Shown: positions 23,078 to 35,574, counted from the stretch's first letter. The stretch is DNA of 64,000 bases from Nilaparvata lugens (GCF_014356525.2 NC_052516.1:30663484-30727483), one strand, 5' to 3'. Translations and numbers: made by a program. Notes: a model not told the origin generated them from the letters alone.

Positions 23078-23225
23078 TTTGGCAGGACCCTCAATTGTTT
23101 GAATTGCGAATCAAAATTTTGATTTGAAACAATAATTAGCGAAGCCTTCTTTTCGAAAAAGCCTTCTCTGATTGGTTCACGTGAAATTAATCAAAATTAA
23201 AATTTAACTGGCCCTTGTGCCTTAG
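23078..23225. repeat. Decayed Harbinger-like MITE fragment
   Basis: GCCTTCTCTGATTGGTTCAC and AAATTTAACTGGCCCTTGTGC match the right half of the complete element at 49,129-49,449. The left half is not clear. Confidence 0.5.
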
Positions 23226-23939
23226 AGATTTAAGAAAATAAAAACAGCTGGAAAGTGTCAATTGTTACAATTTTGTGGCAATCTCGATGAATTTTACATC
23301 AATTTTAATGAGATTATGATATTCAAACAAAAATTTATAAACAAGTACAGGGTTCGGTGCTGATTTTTGAGATTACACCAGAAATATATTATTACACCAA
23401 AAATTCAATGTTCAACTTATTTAATATCATGTTGTACCTATATTTTATGGAAATGAAACAATAAATTTGATTTGAATTATCTTTGAAGCATGTCTATGAT
23501 GATCCCCATTGATAGCTTCCCAATATCTTTCAAGTCTGGTGAGTTCAAAGAACACAGTGTTTAGAATCAAGCTTATCGATTACAAGCAGGGAAAAAACTA
23601 GTGTTACAAGATTAGAACAACCAAGAGAGGGTGGGTGGTTGAGTGAGTTAGCTTCCTGTGTTGAAGGGGAAACATGGCAGCTAACTGCAATTTGATAGTT
23701 CGATTTCTTCAAGGGTGGGCTCTCCCTAATGCCAGAATATTTATTGAAACATTGAGATCTCTTTTATTTTATGACAATAGCTGAGGCAACCCAGATCAAA
23801 GTCTGCCTGTTAAAATATGAAGAAGATTCCAAGGATTGAACTAAAACTTTTACCTGTGAATGAAAAAGTTGTGAAATGTACTGCAATCTTTTCTTTCAAC
23901 TTACAATAGTAAGTTATTTTAATAATGTACAATTAGTAC

Positions 23940-24107
23940 ACTTATGTGAGCAGGCATAACAGGCTTATGCCCAAAACTGTCCCTTCTCAAATTTATACTA
24001 CAGACAGTTAAGATAGTAGCTTAACCTACAATTTAATTTGGACTGTAGTAAAAATTTGAGAAGGGACATTTTTGAGCATAAGCCTGTTGTGCCATCTCAC
24101 ATGAGTG
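23940..24107. repeat. Foldback MITE family E, complete
   Basis: Left arm ACAGGCTTATGCCCAAAACT then GTCCCTTCTCAAATTTATAC; the right arm is the complement with few changes (arms ~60-65 bp). A half copy is at 33,553-33,645. No protein coding. Confidence 0.8.
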
Positions 24108-24664
24108 AGATAATTGTCCATGACTGAATAAATAGTGTTAATTTCAGAAACAATCTAGTATTATTTCGTTGAACTTTCATAATTTTGAAATAAATGTTAT
24201 TGTTTTTCTTAAGGACAATTTTCACAAGACTTGTGTGTCAATAAGACCTGATAATGAACGATAATATGAAGCTACGTACAGTTCTAGATGAATCTTCAGT
24301 AAACTCAACTTTGCTAAATTGAACTTTGAAATCCTATTATTTCTTCCATTTTAATTTATGAATCACTATCAATCACTTCAGTAACAAGGTATGTGTTCAA
24401 TGCCGGAAAACAGAAATTAAAGCCAGGATATTGTCTAGACAAGTCCTTTTTCAGGATTCAAACGCATAAAGCCTGGAGCCTGGTCTAAAATCGTTCGAGA
24501 CTAAATTAAAATTAGAAGTCGCGTCTATGTATCTTGTCTTGAAAGGCGTAAAGTCACTCAACTCCGGAAATGCAACCTTATACATTTGCAATACATTATC
24601 GAACAAAAAAGACAATTCTTGAAAAATAAATTTATGAAAGAGCGTTGACTACTTATTAGACTGT

Positions 24665-24772
24665 TCTCATCAAAATTAGGGAGAGAAACAGTTTTGTGTT
24701 TATCATGTCGATTCTCTTCAAATCATTAATTCGATGTTGTGATTGTGAAATGAAATAAATAAATATTTACTT
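24665..24772 (+). repeat. Dispersed retroposon-like 3' tail
   Basis: Same family as 8655-8755: CATCAAAATTAGGGAGAGAA...ACAGTTTTG...AAATAAATAAAT. Confidence 0.5.
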
Positions 24773-25489
24773 GATTATCATAAAAATTGAGTTAAATTTC
24801 AACTCCCGGTTTCTCGTAAAATTGAATCGTCATTAGGTGATGTCACCTAAGTAAACCAATACCAAGAGGATCAATAAGTGGAGGGGAGAAAAATACTTGA
24901 CGTCATCAATCAGTCTTTAATCACGAACAAATTATTATAAAAATATATTTCCACTTGACATTTCAAGTTGATTGTAGTATAAAAATAATATTTTCCCATC
25001 AAAAACTAAAATATTAAGTTGTGCGAATTTTTCATTAGTGCTGGATGAATAGAAAAGTTTCAACAATTTCAATTACATTTTATTGTTTATTAAAATTCAA
25101 GCTGAAATAAGTGTTATATATCAGCTTTGCTTTTCGGGATAAATGGTTTTAAAACTGGATAGGCCTATTTCCATTTTTACATGAAAAACCTAACACTTTT
25201 AAACTAGTTTGTTTCTATACATACTATGTTTTTCATAAGAAAATCAAAGTTAGAAATAGCATGTCTTACAATTTGAAGTTGTAAATTTCGTTATATTTTT
25301 TCAATTGAAACAAGTAAGAACCTCAGCCAACTCCAGTTGGTACAGAAGTACAAGTACAGAATCATAAGTACAGTAAGGCCAACTGAGTTAACCAGGGAGT
25401 TGCCTACAAAGGTTATTGTAGGAAGGAATTACCAAACAATGCCGACTTTGATAGGATAGGGACTTGCCACACCCTATAATGCTATAGAG
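24773..25489. other. Nothing recognised; isolated CRE
   Basis: TGACGTCA at 24,898-24,905. No exon or repeat boundary. Confidence 0.35.
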
Positions 25490-25575
25490 TAATCCACTTT
25501 AAATTGTCAGTATCCCACATCAATAACATCCATGCTTCCCATTCAACAGGGGCTGCTGTATTTAAGCATAATATT
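25490..25575. repeat. MITE family A, right arm degraded
   Basis: CCACTTTAAATTGTCAGTAT and the inverted spacer CATGCTTCCCATTCAACAGG are typical. Confidence 0.65.
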
Positions 25576-26483
25576 CTCAATTCAAATTGCTCAGCTCTAC
25601 AATAACAGTGGATCGGATATCATTTGTCACATCTGATAGATGAAAAATACAACTATCAATCAAATCTGAAACATGTTCAGTCATTTGTTAAAGTAGGTAG
25701 CTTCAGTAGATGAATCATGGATAAAGTTAAACAGATAATATGAGAGAAGTTATAATTCTAAGATTTTTAAAACTTCCACATCACTGGTACTGCGGGCGTG
25801 GACTGAAGAAATAGAGTATAGTAAATAAAGTATTTTGTGAAAAAAATGTTCCTTGGTTCCAGCATGAAACTAAATCTCTAATCAAATCTGCAGCTTGTCC
25901 AGTTTTTTTTGTAATAAAATAACAATAAATAATTAGTTTACTATACATATTTACTTCTTCTCTAATAGAAGTGAATCATACCTGGAGATTTTACACTAGG
26001 CCTACATAACTAATTCCATTTAATTTAGATGACAGTGGAACCTTTGAAAATGAAGCAACCTTCAAGGATTATATATGAATATCTCTAATATTAGCAGAAA
26101 ATTTTAAAGCATATTATTGTGATGCAATTATATAAAAGCCCCCGGGAGAGAACCCAGAAGGATATTCAAACCTGTTAACTTAAGTACGGTATTTCATTGA
26201 ATATCTAGAAAAAGAAACAAATAATATCATGACTATACATTGTAGCTGAACGTGAACATGGTGCACTAAACATGTATTTTGGATAACATTCAACTGGATG
26301 AGCCTTCAATAAGTAATTTAGGCATAAACTATGAAAGTACTGAAACTTACAGTGTAGGATTAAATAATTTACATGCTAACAAAAATATTATAATTCTAAC
26401 AAAATAGCAATATTAGCTATTGTTGTAAGCAAAGACACGGAATTAGGAATAATTGTAACCTGTTGCTTGAACCAACGTGTTCT
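25576..26483. other. Nothing recognised
   Basis: A+T-rich unique sequence. Confidence 0.4.
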
Positions 26484-26645
26484 AAAAAAATAAAAATCTC
26501 AGTACACTTTTGAAATATTTTATCACAACATGTTTCGGACATTTATGCCATTTTCAAGAGTTATCACTTGAAAATGGCATAAATGTCCGAAACATGTTGT
26601 GATAAAATACTTCAAAAGGGTACTGAAATTTTTATTTATATTTAT
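26484..26645. repeat. Near-perfect foldback element
   Basis: ATTTTATCACAACATGTTTC then GGACATTTATGCCATTTTCA, and immediately the complement (TGAAAATGGCATAAATGTCC...). Arms ~75 bp, spacer ~10 bp. Ends carry AAAGGGTACTGA / TCAGTACAC. High arm identity suggests a young copy or strong sequence exchange between arms. Confidence 0.8.
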
Positions 26646-27477
26646 ATTACAAGTAAGTTAGCCCTATACAGAAAAGAGATAATCTATACCTTACCTAAAC
26701 TAGTACCTACTTTGAATATAACTTGAATGCATCGTGAAAGGTTTAAATATTATGGTATAAGTGGAAAAATAAGAGATAGCATTCACTGCCCAATTGGTAT
26801 ACAGATCACAAGATTATTCAGAAATGGTCAAAGGTCATATTTATTTGAGAAAGCGAGATTGTGTTTGAAGTAGTTCTGTGAATATTTCGTTGTTTCAAGT
26901 TACAACTTAGGTACTTTATATAACTTTCTATAAAACTTTTCTTTATTAAAACGGCAATGTACAGTTTGAGTACTTATTCTTTAATAGTTTCATGACAATC
27001 CTTGATGGTTGATGGAAATTAACTCAAGCTGCAATGGACTCCTCTTTTATGAAATATGGTAGTAAACGGCGTAAGACAGAAAAAGCAAATTGAAAGAATG
27101 AAAAAAGAAATAGCTAAGAAAATTGAATAAATTTTTTGAGTTTTGCCATGAAATAGACACTTTTCAAACTGTAGCAGACATAACGGTACCGTAATACAAT
27201 GCCGGCCACTAGTTGACATAACCTCAACGACTTTAAGAAGTGTGTAGAAGTAGTTCTACAATACATATGAAACACAAAATAATTTAAAAGTTGAATGGAT
27301 GTATTTCAAGTTTTATACTTGATTAACAGTATAGAAAAGTAATAACAACAAACTTTTATCTATTAACAAAGTTAACCGTATGTATTGCGGTCACACCAAC
27401 GCTTCAATGCCATTGCCACATTGACAACAATTTACAACTTCATTAAAGTCTAATTAAAACTAATATATTCTACATAC
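26646..27477. other. Nothing recognised
   Basis: A+T-rich. The 66-codon minus-strand frame at 27,019-27,219 lacks splice or promoter context. Confidence 0.35.
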
Positions 27478-27517
27478 CTCTATGAGCCTTATGAGCAAGA
27501 GTACGCCTCAAACTCAT
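27478..27517 (-). CDS. Possible first coding exon (13 codons plus 1 base)
   Basis: On the minus strand ATG at 27,517 opens MSLRRTLAHKAHR and runs into a donor AGAG|GTATGT at 27,478/27,477. The short basic, arginine-rich N terminus would suit a mitochondrial or ribosomal protein, but I do not recognise it. Support comes from position: it lies directly downstream of the promoter-like island 27,518-27,730 on the same strand. No downstream exon found, so this remains a hypothesis. Confidence 0.33.
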
Positions 27518-27730
27518 GGTGAATAATTCACTTCAACTGGATAAATAATGATAATCATAAGCCACAATACCGGTCACACATTACACATGCTGGCGCGAAA
27601 GCACCGTAGATCGTCACTCTACAAAGCGGAACCTACTGCACATGCGTCGTAGAAAATGGCCGGCTCTAGTTACTCAACTCGCCACTATTGGCGGATTGGC
27701 GCTGTCAGCGGTCGATGATTTCGTAGCATT
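27518..27730 (-). promoter_or_regulatory. Promoter-like GC-rich island
   Basis: Holds an NRF1-like TGCACATGCGTC (about 27,638), AAAATGGCCG (YY1-like), and two ATTGG boxes (CTATTGGCGGATTGG) within ~80 bp, in a local CpG-rich block. TATA-less, which is usual for housekeeping promoters. Orientation toward the minus-strand exon is inferred. Confidence 0.4.
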
Positions 27731-29006
27731 CCACCAACTTTATCCACAAAATTACGATTTAGAACAAAATTTAATAAATAAAAACTTTTAAAATAATAAA
27801 ATATAGACTGATAGTATTTGACTCGAAACATTTTACAGGAAAAATCATGAGAAATGCAGCAACTATCAGCAACCTTTTTGGTCTCTTCAGTACACTACTT
27901 CAGAAACGCCGGCCGGTGGTTGGTGGTTGTGGCAAGATCGGTATGACCGCTTCATTCGAATGTCAGAACCAGTTTTCCGGTTTTATTATTTAGAAAAAGT
28001 TTTAATTACAATAATTTTAAAAATTATACCTCAACTTGAGTTGAGTTGACTGAACTTAATTGAATAGGAGATTTACTTTTTACTAAAACATTTTCGAGTA
28101 AAGATTATTTCTACATGAAACTTATGGTTTAATTTCCATTATGAGGTTTCAAAATTTGTAGGTGAATTGAGGATTGAATTTATGACAAATAACTGACTTG
28201 TTAGAGTATTGTAAAAAGTTGCATGCATTCGAACAAATAAAATAACTTTGACGAAATAGATAGGCCTAATAATTCTTAGCAGTTTCTAATGTAAAAATGA
28301 ATATAGAAGCAGAAGAGCACAAATATTTTTATTATAAAAAACGACAAGTTGAAATAATAAGTGGATTTTTTAATTTTAGAGCCATAGTCACACAAATCTT
28401 GAGCGAATCAGCATTTTATTAACCAGCAGTTGAATACCAAATTCTGCAATCCATTAGCAAATCGATTTTATTTTAAAATAGCCTATAACCAAATTGAAAG
28501 CAATGCACTGTGTCAATGAGAACAGTCGTTCAAAAAAACTAGGTCAATGGGCACTGATTCAAAATCTAATAATACGTCACTTTGCCGGCTAGGAAATCCT
28601 ACGAACCATTTTAATGGAATTGAGTAACTTGAGGCCACATATTTCGAGATTTTAGTCCACATTAAATTGAAAGTGAAGATTTGTAGAATTTAAACTAAAT
28701 GAAATAATGTAGAATGGCGAAGAAGTCATATCAAATAGTTCAAAGAAAGAAGAGTTTAATTCCCTTTTGAATGTAATTTTATTTTGTTTTTAAATCACAA
28801 TCCAACATAAATATGTTCTAAAAGTATTCAACCGCATTTCTCCTAAACCATAATGACAACCATTACTGTTCAATATAAAACTTATGGTAATCATTTAAGT
28901 TTAGGAAAATGAATTTTTTTTACTAATAGTTAACCTGCTTGGTAGCAGTTTGTAGTGGAATGTATGATAACAATCCGGATGAAACAATAGAATTCAATTC
29001 TTCAAC
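27731..29006. other. Nothing firm; isolated GCCGGCCGG
   Basis: GCCGGCCGG at 27,908-27,916. The remainder is A+T-rich. Confidence 0.4.
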
Positions 29007-29152
29007 ATGAGAATAGGAACCATATTTCTTCATCTAATTTTTACCTTGCTCAGACGATTGATCTCTCATATGTTACCGGTTCAACCAATTGAAACAATCA
29101 ACAATTTTGTAATGAGCGACCCACTTTTACAAACGCTGAGACAGACACAGAG
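29007..29152 (+). CDS. Possible first coding exon (48 codons plus 2 bases)
   Basis: ATG at 29,007 (context TTCAACATGA) opens MRIGTIFLHLIFTLLRRL, a hydrophobic stretch resembling a weak signal or anchor segment, continues QPIETINNFVMSDPLLQ and reaches a donor CAGAG|GTATGTGA at 29,152/29,153. Past the donor the frame stops within six codons, as expected of an intron. No family recognised and no second exon located. Alternative: chance frame. Confidence 0.3.
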
Positions 29153-29889
29153 GTATGTGACTTTTTAGTAGAAAAATTGAAATAGAAGCAATGTGCAAAA
29201 TAATAAACTACCAAATAATACGTTTGACATTCAACCTCAGTTACTTGTATAGAGAATCGCATTCGTAACTAAAAAATGGTAGCAACGTAATATATTCTGA
29301 ATGACCTTGGTTGTTAATAAAAGGTTTCGTTCTAAGGCCAGCTTTCAAAATGCCGGTCTTGTGCACCTTCCAAGCGCTGTTATGTGCCAACACAACACCA
29401 ATACTTAGCATAAGGAAAGTGGAAAATTATTAAAGGTTAAACAAATTATAAGAATAATGATATAATATTACTATGTTGTTTGTCAAGAATAAATAAAACT
29501 TACCAGTAACTAGTTTTCAATGGAGGTGGAAATTAGACACACAAGAGAAAGTTTTTAACACTCAAAATACGGCCAGATACACGTAAATAACGAGCACGAT
29601 TAAGTTTTTCACCGTATTTCAAGAGAAGAGCACACAAATATTACAGATATAACAAAGCAACACCGCACAAAATGTCACTAGCTAGTTCTCCAAACAAAGC
29701 CGGATAGAGTTTGTATCTAACACGAAGATCACCACTGTATTAAGTGTTAAAATCAAAACAAAATATCGATTCCAAAACGCTGCGAACAATTGAAAACGAT
29801 TTCGAATTGATAAAATGCATATTATTAGCAGAAAAACACCGGAAAACAAGGCTAGAGTGTAGAGAGGCCGTCACAACAGCTGTATCGAA
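29153..29889. other. Nothing recognised
   Basis: A+T-rich, no supported exon. Confidence 0.35.
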
Positions 29890-30110
29890 CGTTTCACTAG
29901 CAAGAGCAGAAAGCTACTGATTCCCAGCTGGGCTCGATCTAGCACAGCTGACAGATAACAACAAAACCACGTGACCAAATCCAGCTCGCTGATTGGCTCC
30001 CCACCACCGCGCCACCAATGACCTAGTTTGCCCCACCATTTTGACCGGCAACCCCTCGAAACGTCACAGCTCTACCTACAAACAAAGAAACCCAACCTTG
30101 CACCGAAATT
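29890..30110. promoter_or_regulatory. Promoter-like island
   Basis: CACGTG (29,968-29,973), GATTGG (about 29,990) and CCAATG (about 30,015) boxes, CCGCGCC, and CACCATTTTG (YY1-like) occur in ~150 bp of raised GC. The 110-codon minus frame at 30,023-30,355 overlaps it, but no acceptor, donor or domain supports it. Direction unknown. Confidence 0.35.
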
Positions 30111-30347
30111 TGTAAACAAAATAGAGCCGGTATTTCGACATTACACCGGATATCACAAGTGTTATCACTCAATAACACACTATTAACACCCTCATACATC
30201 ACAAACACTACCACATACTGTCCACAACACCCAAATACTTCAACTTTTGCGAAAACGACGCAGAATTTGATTGAATATGATGTTGGCCGGTGTTTGAATA
30301 CGTCATAGGATGTCGTCAGAGCTCCCAGCTTACTATTTGCTGCAGTG

Positions 30348-30437
30348 ATGTTCACATCAATCTGTCAGCATTGGTTGAGTATGGGCAGCATGAGCGTGAT
30401 GCTTTACGAATGCTGACTGTTGAAAGTGAATTCGTGC
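30348..30437. repeat. MITE family A
   Basis: TTCACATCAATCTGTCAGCA ... ACGAATGCTGACTGTTGAAA then GTGAATTCG. Confidence 0.7.
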
Positions 30438-30661
30438 TGCTCGAGGCCAACAAATGGCCTTTATTGAGAATAGCAGCAAAATTATATTTGCTCAGTTCTG
30501 TCGTTTTATTGTTCTAGAATTATTATTCAAGCATTTTGTGTGCAATTTTACTCATACTTAATACTGTGGATGCTAGTGGCATTGGCTTACAAAGAAACCA
30601 TAGACAAAATCCAATTATCTAATCTATTTAGACACCTAGGCACTGTAATAAATTGATAAAT

Positions 30662-31401
30662 TGTAATTGAGGCGGTATACGGAAAAAGGGCACATAGAGC
30701 AAAATTTTGTTTTGAAAAAATCTCATTTAAGTTTTTAGTTTGGATAGATCAATGTGTTTTATAATTGAATTAAACATTCTGTTAGTATCAAATCGAAATT
30801 CAATATATTGATCTCATGTTGATTAAGAATGATACATGACTATATTTATAATTTATTCCAATAAATATGTTTGAAAAATTGGTTTTATTTGCCCTTTTTC
30901 CAAATTTATTTGGGTTTGATAAACTACAAAACACATGTTATTCAATGCTAAATGCTATATTTCTCCTAAATTAAAAAGTTATATACATATAAAAAAGTTT
31001 TCGATCATTTTATTAAAATACGGGTAGGGCATCACTTGTGGTTGAATGTCAGGAACAGGACCATTCAAGAATTTGAATTGTTTGAAATTCACAGTACCGG
31101 TATTGAAGTTTTCAGAGCACAGCAAAGATTCATTTTGTTTTACCTTTATAATAGAATAATTCATGAAAGTGAACTTATTTGACTTTGGTGAAGGTTTGGA
31201 CATAAACATAAGAAGCACTGACCACCAAATCCCTCCTTGACACCGCTGTTTATAAACAGTTGTACCAACATCAGTTTTCAAGATTTTTGTTTGATATTTT
31301 CAGGTTATATGCAGAACAAGTTGGCCGATCCAATAAAGCAATCTCCGGAAAAAGGGCATGTAGTTCTATGTGCCCTTTTTCCGTATACCGCCTCAATTAT
31401 A
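30662..31401. mobile_element. 740-bp element with ~36-bp terminal inverted repeats
   Basis: Left end TTGAGGCGGTATACGGAAAA then AGGGCACATAGA; the right end is its exact complement (TCTATGTGCCCTTTTTCCGT...CCTCAA at 31,366-31,397). A second CGGAAAAAGGGCAT forms a hairpin just inside the right end. A hairpin with the same GAAAAAGGGC word occurs in the MITE B copy at 54,920-54,960. Contains the 100-codon frame at 30,979-31,281. Target duplication not resolved (TA possible). Confidence 0.65.
30979..31281 (-). CDS. Uncharacterised 100-residue frame inside the inverted-repeat element
   Basis: Begins MKTDVGTTVYKQRCQGGIWW and ends PYPYFNKMIENFFICI. Composition is mixed and protein-like, unlike most frames nearby, but I recognise no transposase motif (no DDE spacing, no zinc finger). 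It occupies the interior of a terminal-inverted-repeat element, so it may be a transposase remnant, a captured host fragment or chance. Confidence 0.25.
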   Translation of the reverse strand: MKTDVGTTVYKQRCQGGIWWSVLLMFMSKPSPKSNKFTFMNYSIIKVKQNESLLCSENFNTGTVNFKQFKFLNGPVPDIQPQVMPYPYFNKMIENFFICI

Positions 31402-31916
31402 GTACCGTATAATATACACAAATAAGGCAGCGTAAATTCACACTGTGGTTGACCCGGGTACCTCGTCCAATGTAAACTGTGAACTCGAGTACCACTGTAA
31501 CTTATAATAGACCTACATGATTTGTATGATAAATGATAGCCAAGTAATATTTGACATTTCCTATTTCTTCTTTATTTCCACAGGTTAGACCTAAAAGCAG
31601 GTTATTCAATAAAAGCAGGAAAACATAGATTGTATTAAAAAAACTGTTTCCTATATTGTAAATACTTTCTAGTTAAAGAAATTATGAAATTTAAAATTTC
31701 ACTGCATCAAATTTGTTTTGATACAGTACAGCTTCTCAATACTGTAGGCTACCGATAGCGAAAATTGATATTGAAAGAAATCATGGGAATTAATCAATAT
31801 TATCATTACGGTATCAACACAGTTCTCAATCTATAATTACAGTATAGCTCTATATTGTTTCAATTATGATTCTCGGCCTGCAGTGATAGTGACCATTTTA
31901 TGTACCAGTACATTAT
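31402..31916. other. Nothing recognised
   Basis: A+T-rich unique sequence. Confidence 0.35.
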
Positions 31917-32012
31917 AGTGAAATTCACTTCGTACTGTCAAAGTTCCTTCTAAATAATTGCTGACATAATCAAATAATTAATGCTGACATGTGATTGCCA
32001 TGAATCTCACTG
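31917..32012. repeat. MITE family A merging into a minisatellite
   Basis: TAGTGAAATTCACTTCGTAC-TGTCA left arm, AATTAATGCTGACA on the right, and an ATGAATCTCACTGACA end that doubles as the first minisatellite unit. Confidence 0.65.
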
Positions 32013-32430
32013 ACAGGAGATTGCCATGAATTACACTGATAGATTTATGAGCTTGACATGAATCTCTTTGATATGAGATTGCCAAGAATCTCACTGACAT
32101 TAGCTTGACATGAACCTTACTGACATGAGCTTGCCATGAATATAATTGACATGATCTTGCCATGGATATCACTGATAAAAGATTGCCATGAATATCAATG
32201 ATAGACCTATGAACTTGACATGAATCTCACTGACATAATCTTGCCAAGAACTCATTGACATGAATTTAACATAAATCTCACTGACATTCTTGACATAAGT
32301 CCAACTGACATGATCTTGCCATGAATATCACTGACAAGAGATTGCCACTGATAAACCTATTAAGTTGACAATGACCTTACTGACATGAGATTGCAAAGTA
32401 TCTCACTGATATTAGCTTGACATGGTTATA
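31983..32430. repeat. 26-bp minisatellite, about 17 degenerate units
   Basis: Unit GATTGCCATGAATCTCACTG-ACATGA, with variants (gcttgacatgaa, gatcttgccatgaa). The unit equals the terminal piece of the adjoining MITE (GAATCTCACT), so the array probably grew from the MITE end. The 64-codon frame here follows the repeat. Confidence 0.8.
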
Positions 32431-32745
32431 ACTGTAGTAAGACCCATACTTTGATGACTAATCACGATGGAAATCCCCAGCTTAATCAGTTTAATGGAGG
32501 AGGATATTGAATAATATTCAGACAGCAGGGAAGCTTTCATCTTCCTTTATTATTTATTCAAATGAATAAACAAACACACGATTATGTCCCGAAAAAGCAG
32601 TCACAATATTGCATCAGATACTATACTCTTATCTGCATTTGATCAGTTTATTGATAAATCCATAAATTTTATTGAAATCCGTTTTCATAAATTCCAATTT
32701 ACACTGTTGATTGGGGTGACACCTTGTAACATTCCCCACTTGGAC
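32431..32745. other. Nothing recognised
   Basis: A+T-rich; frames running into the MITE at 32,746 are not called. Confidence 0.35.
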
Positions 32746-33100
32746 TATAGTGAGGTCCACGTTAGGCAGTGTTTGATCAGCAATTATTGTATTGCTATCC
32801 TTATCTATCATTCAAAAAAACAGATAGCGCTATCTCTTTCTCGCTTCGCTCTGTTGCCAGATCGTTTTTTAACAATGTAGAAATATAATTAATTAACAAA
32901 ATATTCAATCTTGATTATGTAGATTCATTATGAAATCATTGAAAAATATAATTTATTGCTTGATAAAAAAATGATTATTTTAAAAGCTAATATTACATGA
33001 ATAAACCGATACCCTCAATAGAAGGGTATTGACAAGCCAGAGGATCGGCAACGTTGTTCTCCTATCTTTCTCCACTCATTATAACGAGGACCTCACTATA
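32746..33100. repeat. MITE family B
   Basis: TATAGTGAGGTCCACG at the left and CGAGGACCTCACTATA at the right. Interior TTTGATCAGCAATTATTGTA, GCGCTATCTCTTTCTCGCTT and GGCAACGTTGTTCTCCTATC matches the other B copies. 355 bp. Confidence 0.8.
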
Positions 33101-33192
33101 GAGAATATTGTGGAAACTAGGAACAATTAGGGTCATATTGAGCTTGTAAGTGAAAAGTGCAAACATGATATCATTCTTATTTTGAAACTTCT

Positions 33193-33300
33193 ATTCATCA
33201 AAATTTGGGAGAATGACAGTTTAGGGCTATGCCAATTTTATTCTTTCAATAATATTATTGTAAAATACGTATAATGTTCTGTAATAGTAAATAAATGCAA
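33193..33300 (+). repeat. Dispersed retroposon-like 3' tail
   Basis: TCATCAAAATTTGGGAGAAT...ACAGTTTAGGGCTATGCC...AGTAAATAAAT, third member of the 8655 family. Confidence 0.5.
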
Positions 33301-33552
33301 TAAGAAAATATTAAACGGAGATAGATCAGCAGTTGGTTTAAACTCAGAGTGTAACACGTTATAATAAATGTGATCATCTCTCCATTAAAACCTGGACTAG
33401 GGTTTAAACGTAGAACGTTTAAACTCTTTAATATCGGGGGACCGAGCTTTGCTGTGGAGTGTAAAAGCATAGAAAATTTGTAACGAATGATTGAATTTAT
33501 AGTTTATAATTATTTATTCATTTTCTCAGTCGTACAATTATTTTTACAGTTA

Positions 33553-33645
33553 TATGAGGATGCACAACAGGCTTATGCCCAAAACTGTCCCTTCTCAAAT
33601 TTATACTACAGTCCAAATCAAAATCTAGGTTAAGCTACTATCACT
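33553..33645. repeat. Foldback MITE family E, half copy
   Basis: CAACAGGCTTATGCCCAAAA then CTGTCCCTTCTCAAATTTAT, CTACAGTCCAAAT, identical over long stretches to the 23,940 element; the other arm is missing. Confidence 0.75.
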
Positions 33646-33999
33646 CATCAAAAAAACAACTTATTCACACTTCAAAAAACAAACACATCATGAATTACAA
33701 ATAGATATGCTATGTTTGCTACAATATTTGTTAGTATACTATGTACTATTCTACACTAACAACATCTAGTTACTATTTTGGCCTTTCTGAAGTGAACATG
33801 TTTTCTAAAAAAAAGAGAAATAAACAAAAATAAGTTTTTCTTGATGGATTATTTTTCTCGTGAGATCAGCTGAGGAATAACCCATACATGCACTCGCTCA
33901 CTCACTTCCATTACGGTATCGACAGACGACAAAATTTCCAGCTGTTTTTCCAAGGACGTATTTATCCTTTTAATGTCTTTCAGCGAGTTATCCCAGGGT

Positions 34000-34285
<286 letters not shown>

Positions 34286-35574
34286 ACGTGCCTGGATAAT
34301 TGAAATAATGTAACGATGACTAATATTGTGTTAAAGCATTCATTCTAACAGGTAGCTTTATACATTTATCAGCCACCAATTATACTGTCAGAATAAAACT
34401 TTTCCAGTAAATTTGTTAATAGCAGGATGAGTCATGAGAGCTTCATCATCAATAGGCTACATCACCATTATGTGAATACAAAAAAAGTTATGATAAAATA
34501 ATTCAAAAAGGATACTGAGATCTGTATTTACATTTATACTACAAGTACCGTAGCCCTAAACAGAAAAGAGCTAATAGCCCTAACTAAAACAATATATCAT
34601 CATTGTACGGTTTACCTATGAATGCTATGCTTGATACAGACTGATGCACTGATAAGGAACTCTGTTGTCAAATAGTACAATAATATTGGTTTGGATTCTA
34701 ATTCATAAATGTCCACAGTGAGTGAAAATGTATTTTTGGAATAATAGTAATAAAATTATTGTACGAAAATCCATATTTTATTTTATTTCTGTAATGTACT
34801 CACAATGGATGCCTTGATCTTGTGAATGAAGATCATTTTAGACACTTATTGTCTTCAACCAATTCAAATTTATCCTCAATGATAGTTACAAAGTTTAAAA
34901 CTTGAAGTATAAAATACATTACTTAATAGTTAGATATACAGAAGGTATTATAATAATATATAAGTAGGGTCCCTGCAAGATAGAAAAACCTGAGCGCAGG
35001 GGCCGAATGTTAAAAATCTGTTACATACATTTTTAGCAAAAAAAGATTCTTAGATTATAAATAAGTATACTAGAAGACTTATGCCATTCATCAATAAATT
35101 ATGCCATTATCATCATTATAATCCATTCAGTTTAGTTCTCTGAAAATTTCATTCTATTAAAGGGGTTGAATACTGAATGAGATTTGAATCTGGTACAAAA
35201 ATGACAAATGAATAAAATGATAATTGAATTAGTTGAATAAATTTTGGTTGCGTTTAGGTTGATAGTTATTCAGTTGCTGTTGAAAAGTTTATATTGAATT
35301 TTGATTGATAGTTCATAAATCTAGGACTTTAGATAACTAAGTGAAATATTTTTCATCAATGGATTCAAAAGTTGAATAAAGTTACCAATATAATTATTGA
35401 GCATTGATATTTTGTTCCTATTGTGATGATAATTGAGAATATAATGAATTATTTGTATATTGCAATCAATTGCAATGTGTGATATAATTGAAGATTAAAT
35501 TTATTAGGTACTCTTCAATTTCTGATTTTCAAAGACATGAGATCTATTGGATTCATGATGAACATAAATAATTT
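34286..35574. other. Nothing firm in 1.3 kb
   Basis: A fragment related to the foldback class (tatgataaaataattcaaaaa, GGATACTGAGA) is at about 34,488-34,545. Otherwise A+T-rich. Confidence 0.4.

Noticed and set aside
31983..32430. CRISPR-like array of short repeats
   Set aside because: Units are contiguous and degenerate with no unique spacers, and the host is a eukaryote; it is a minisatellite.
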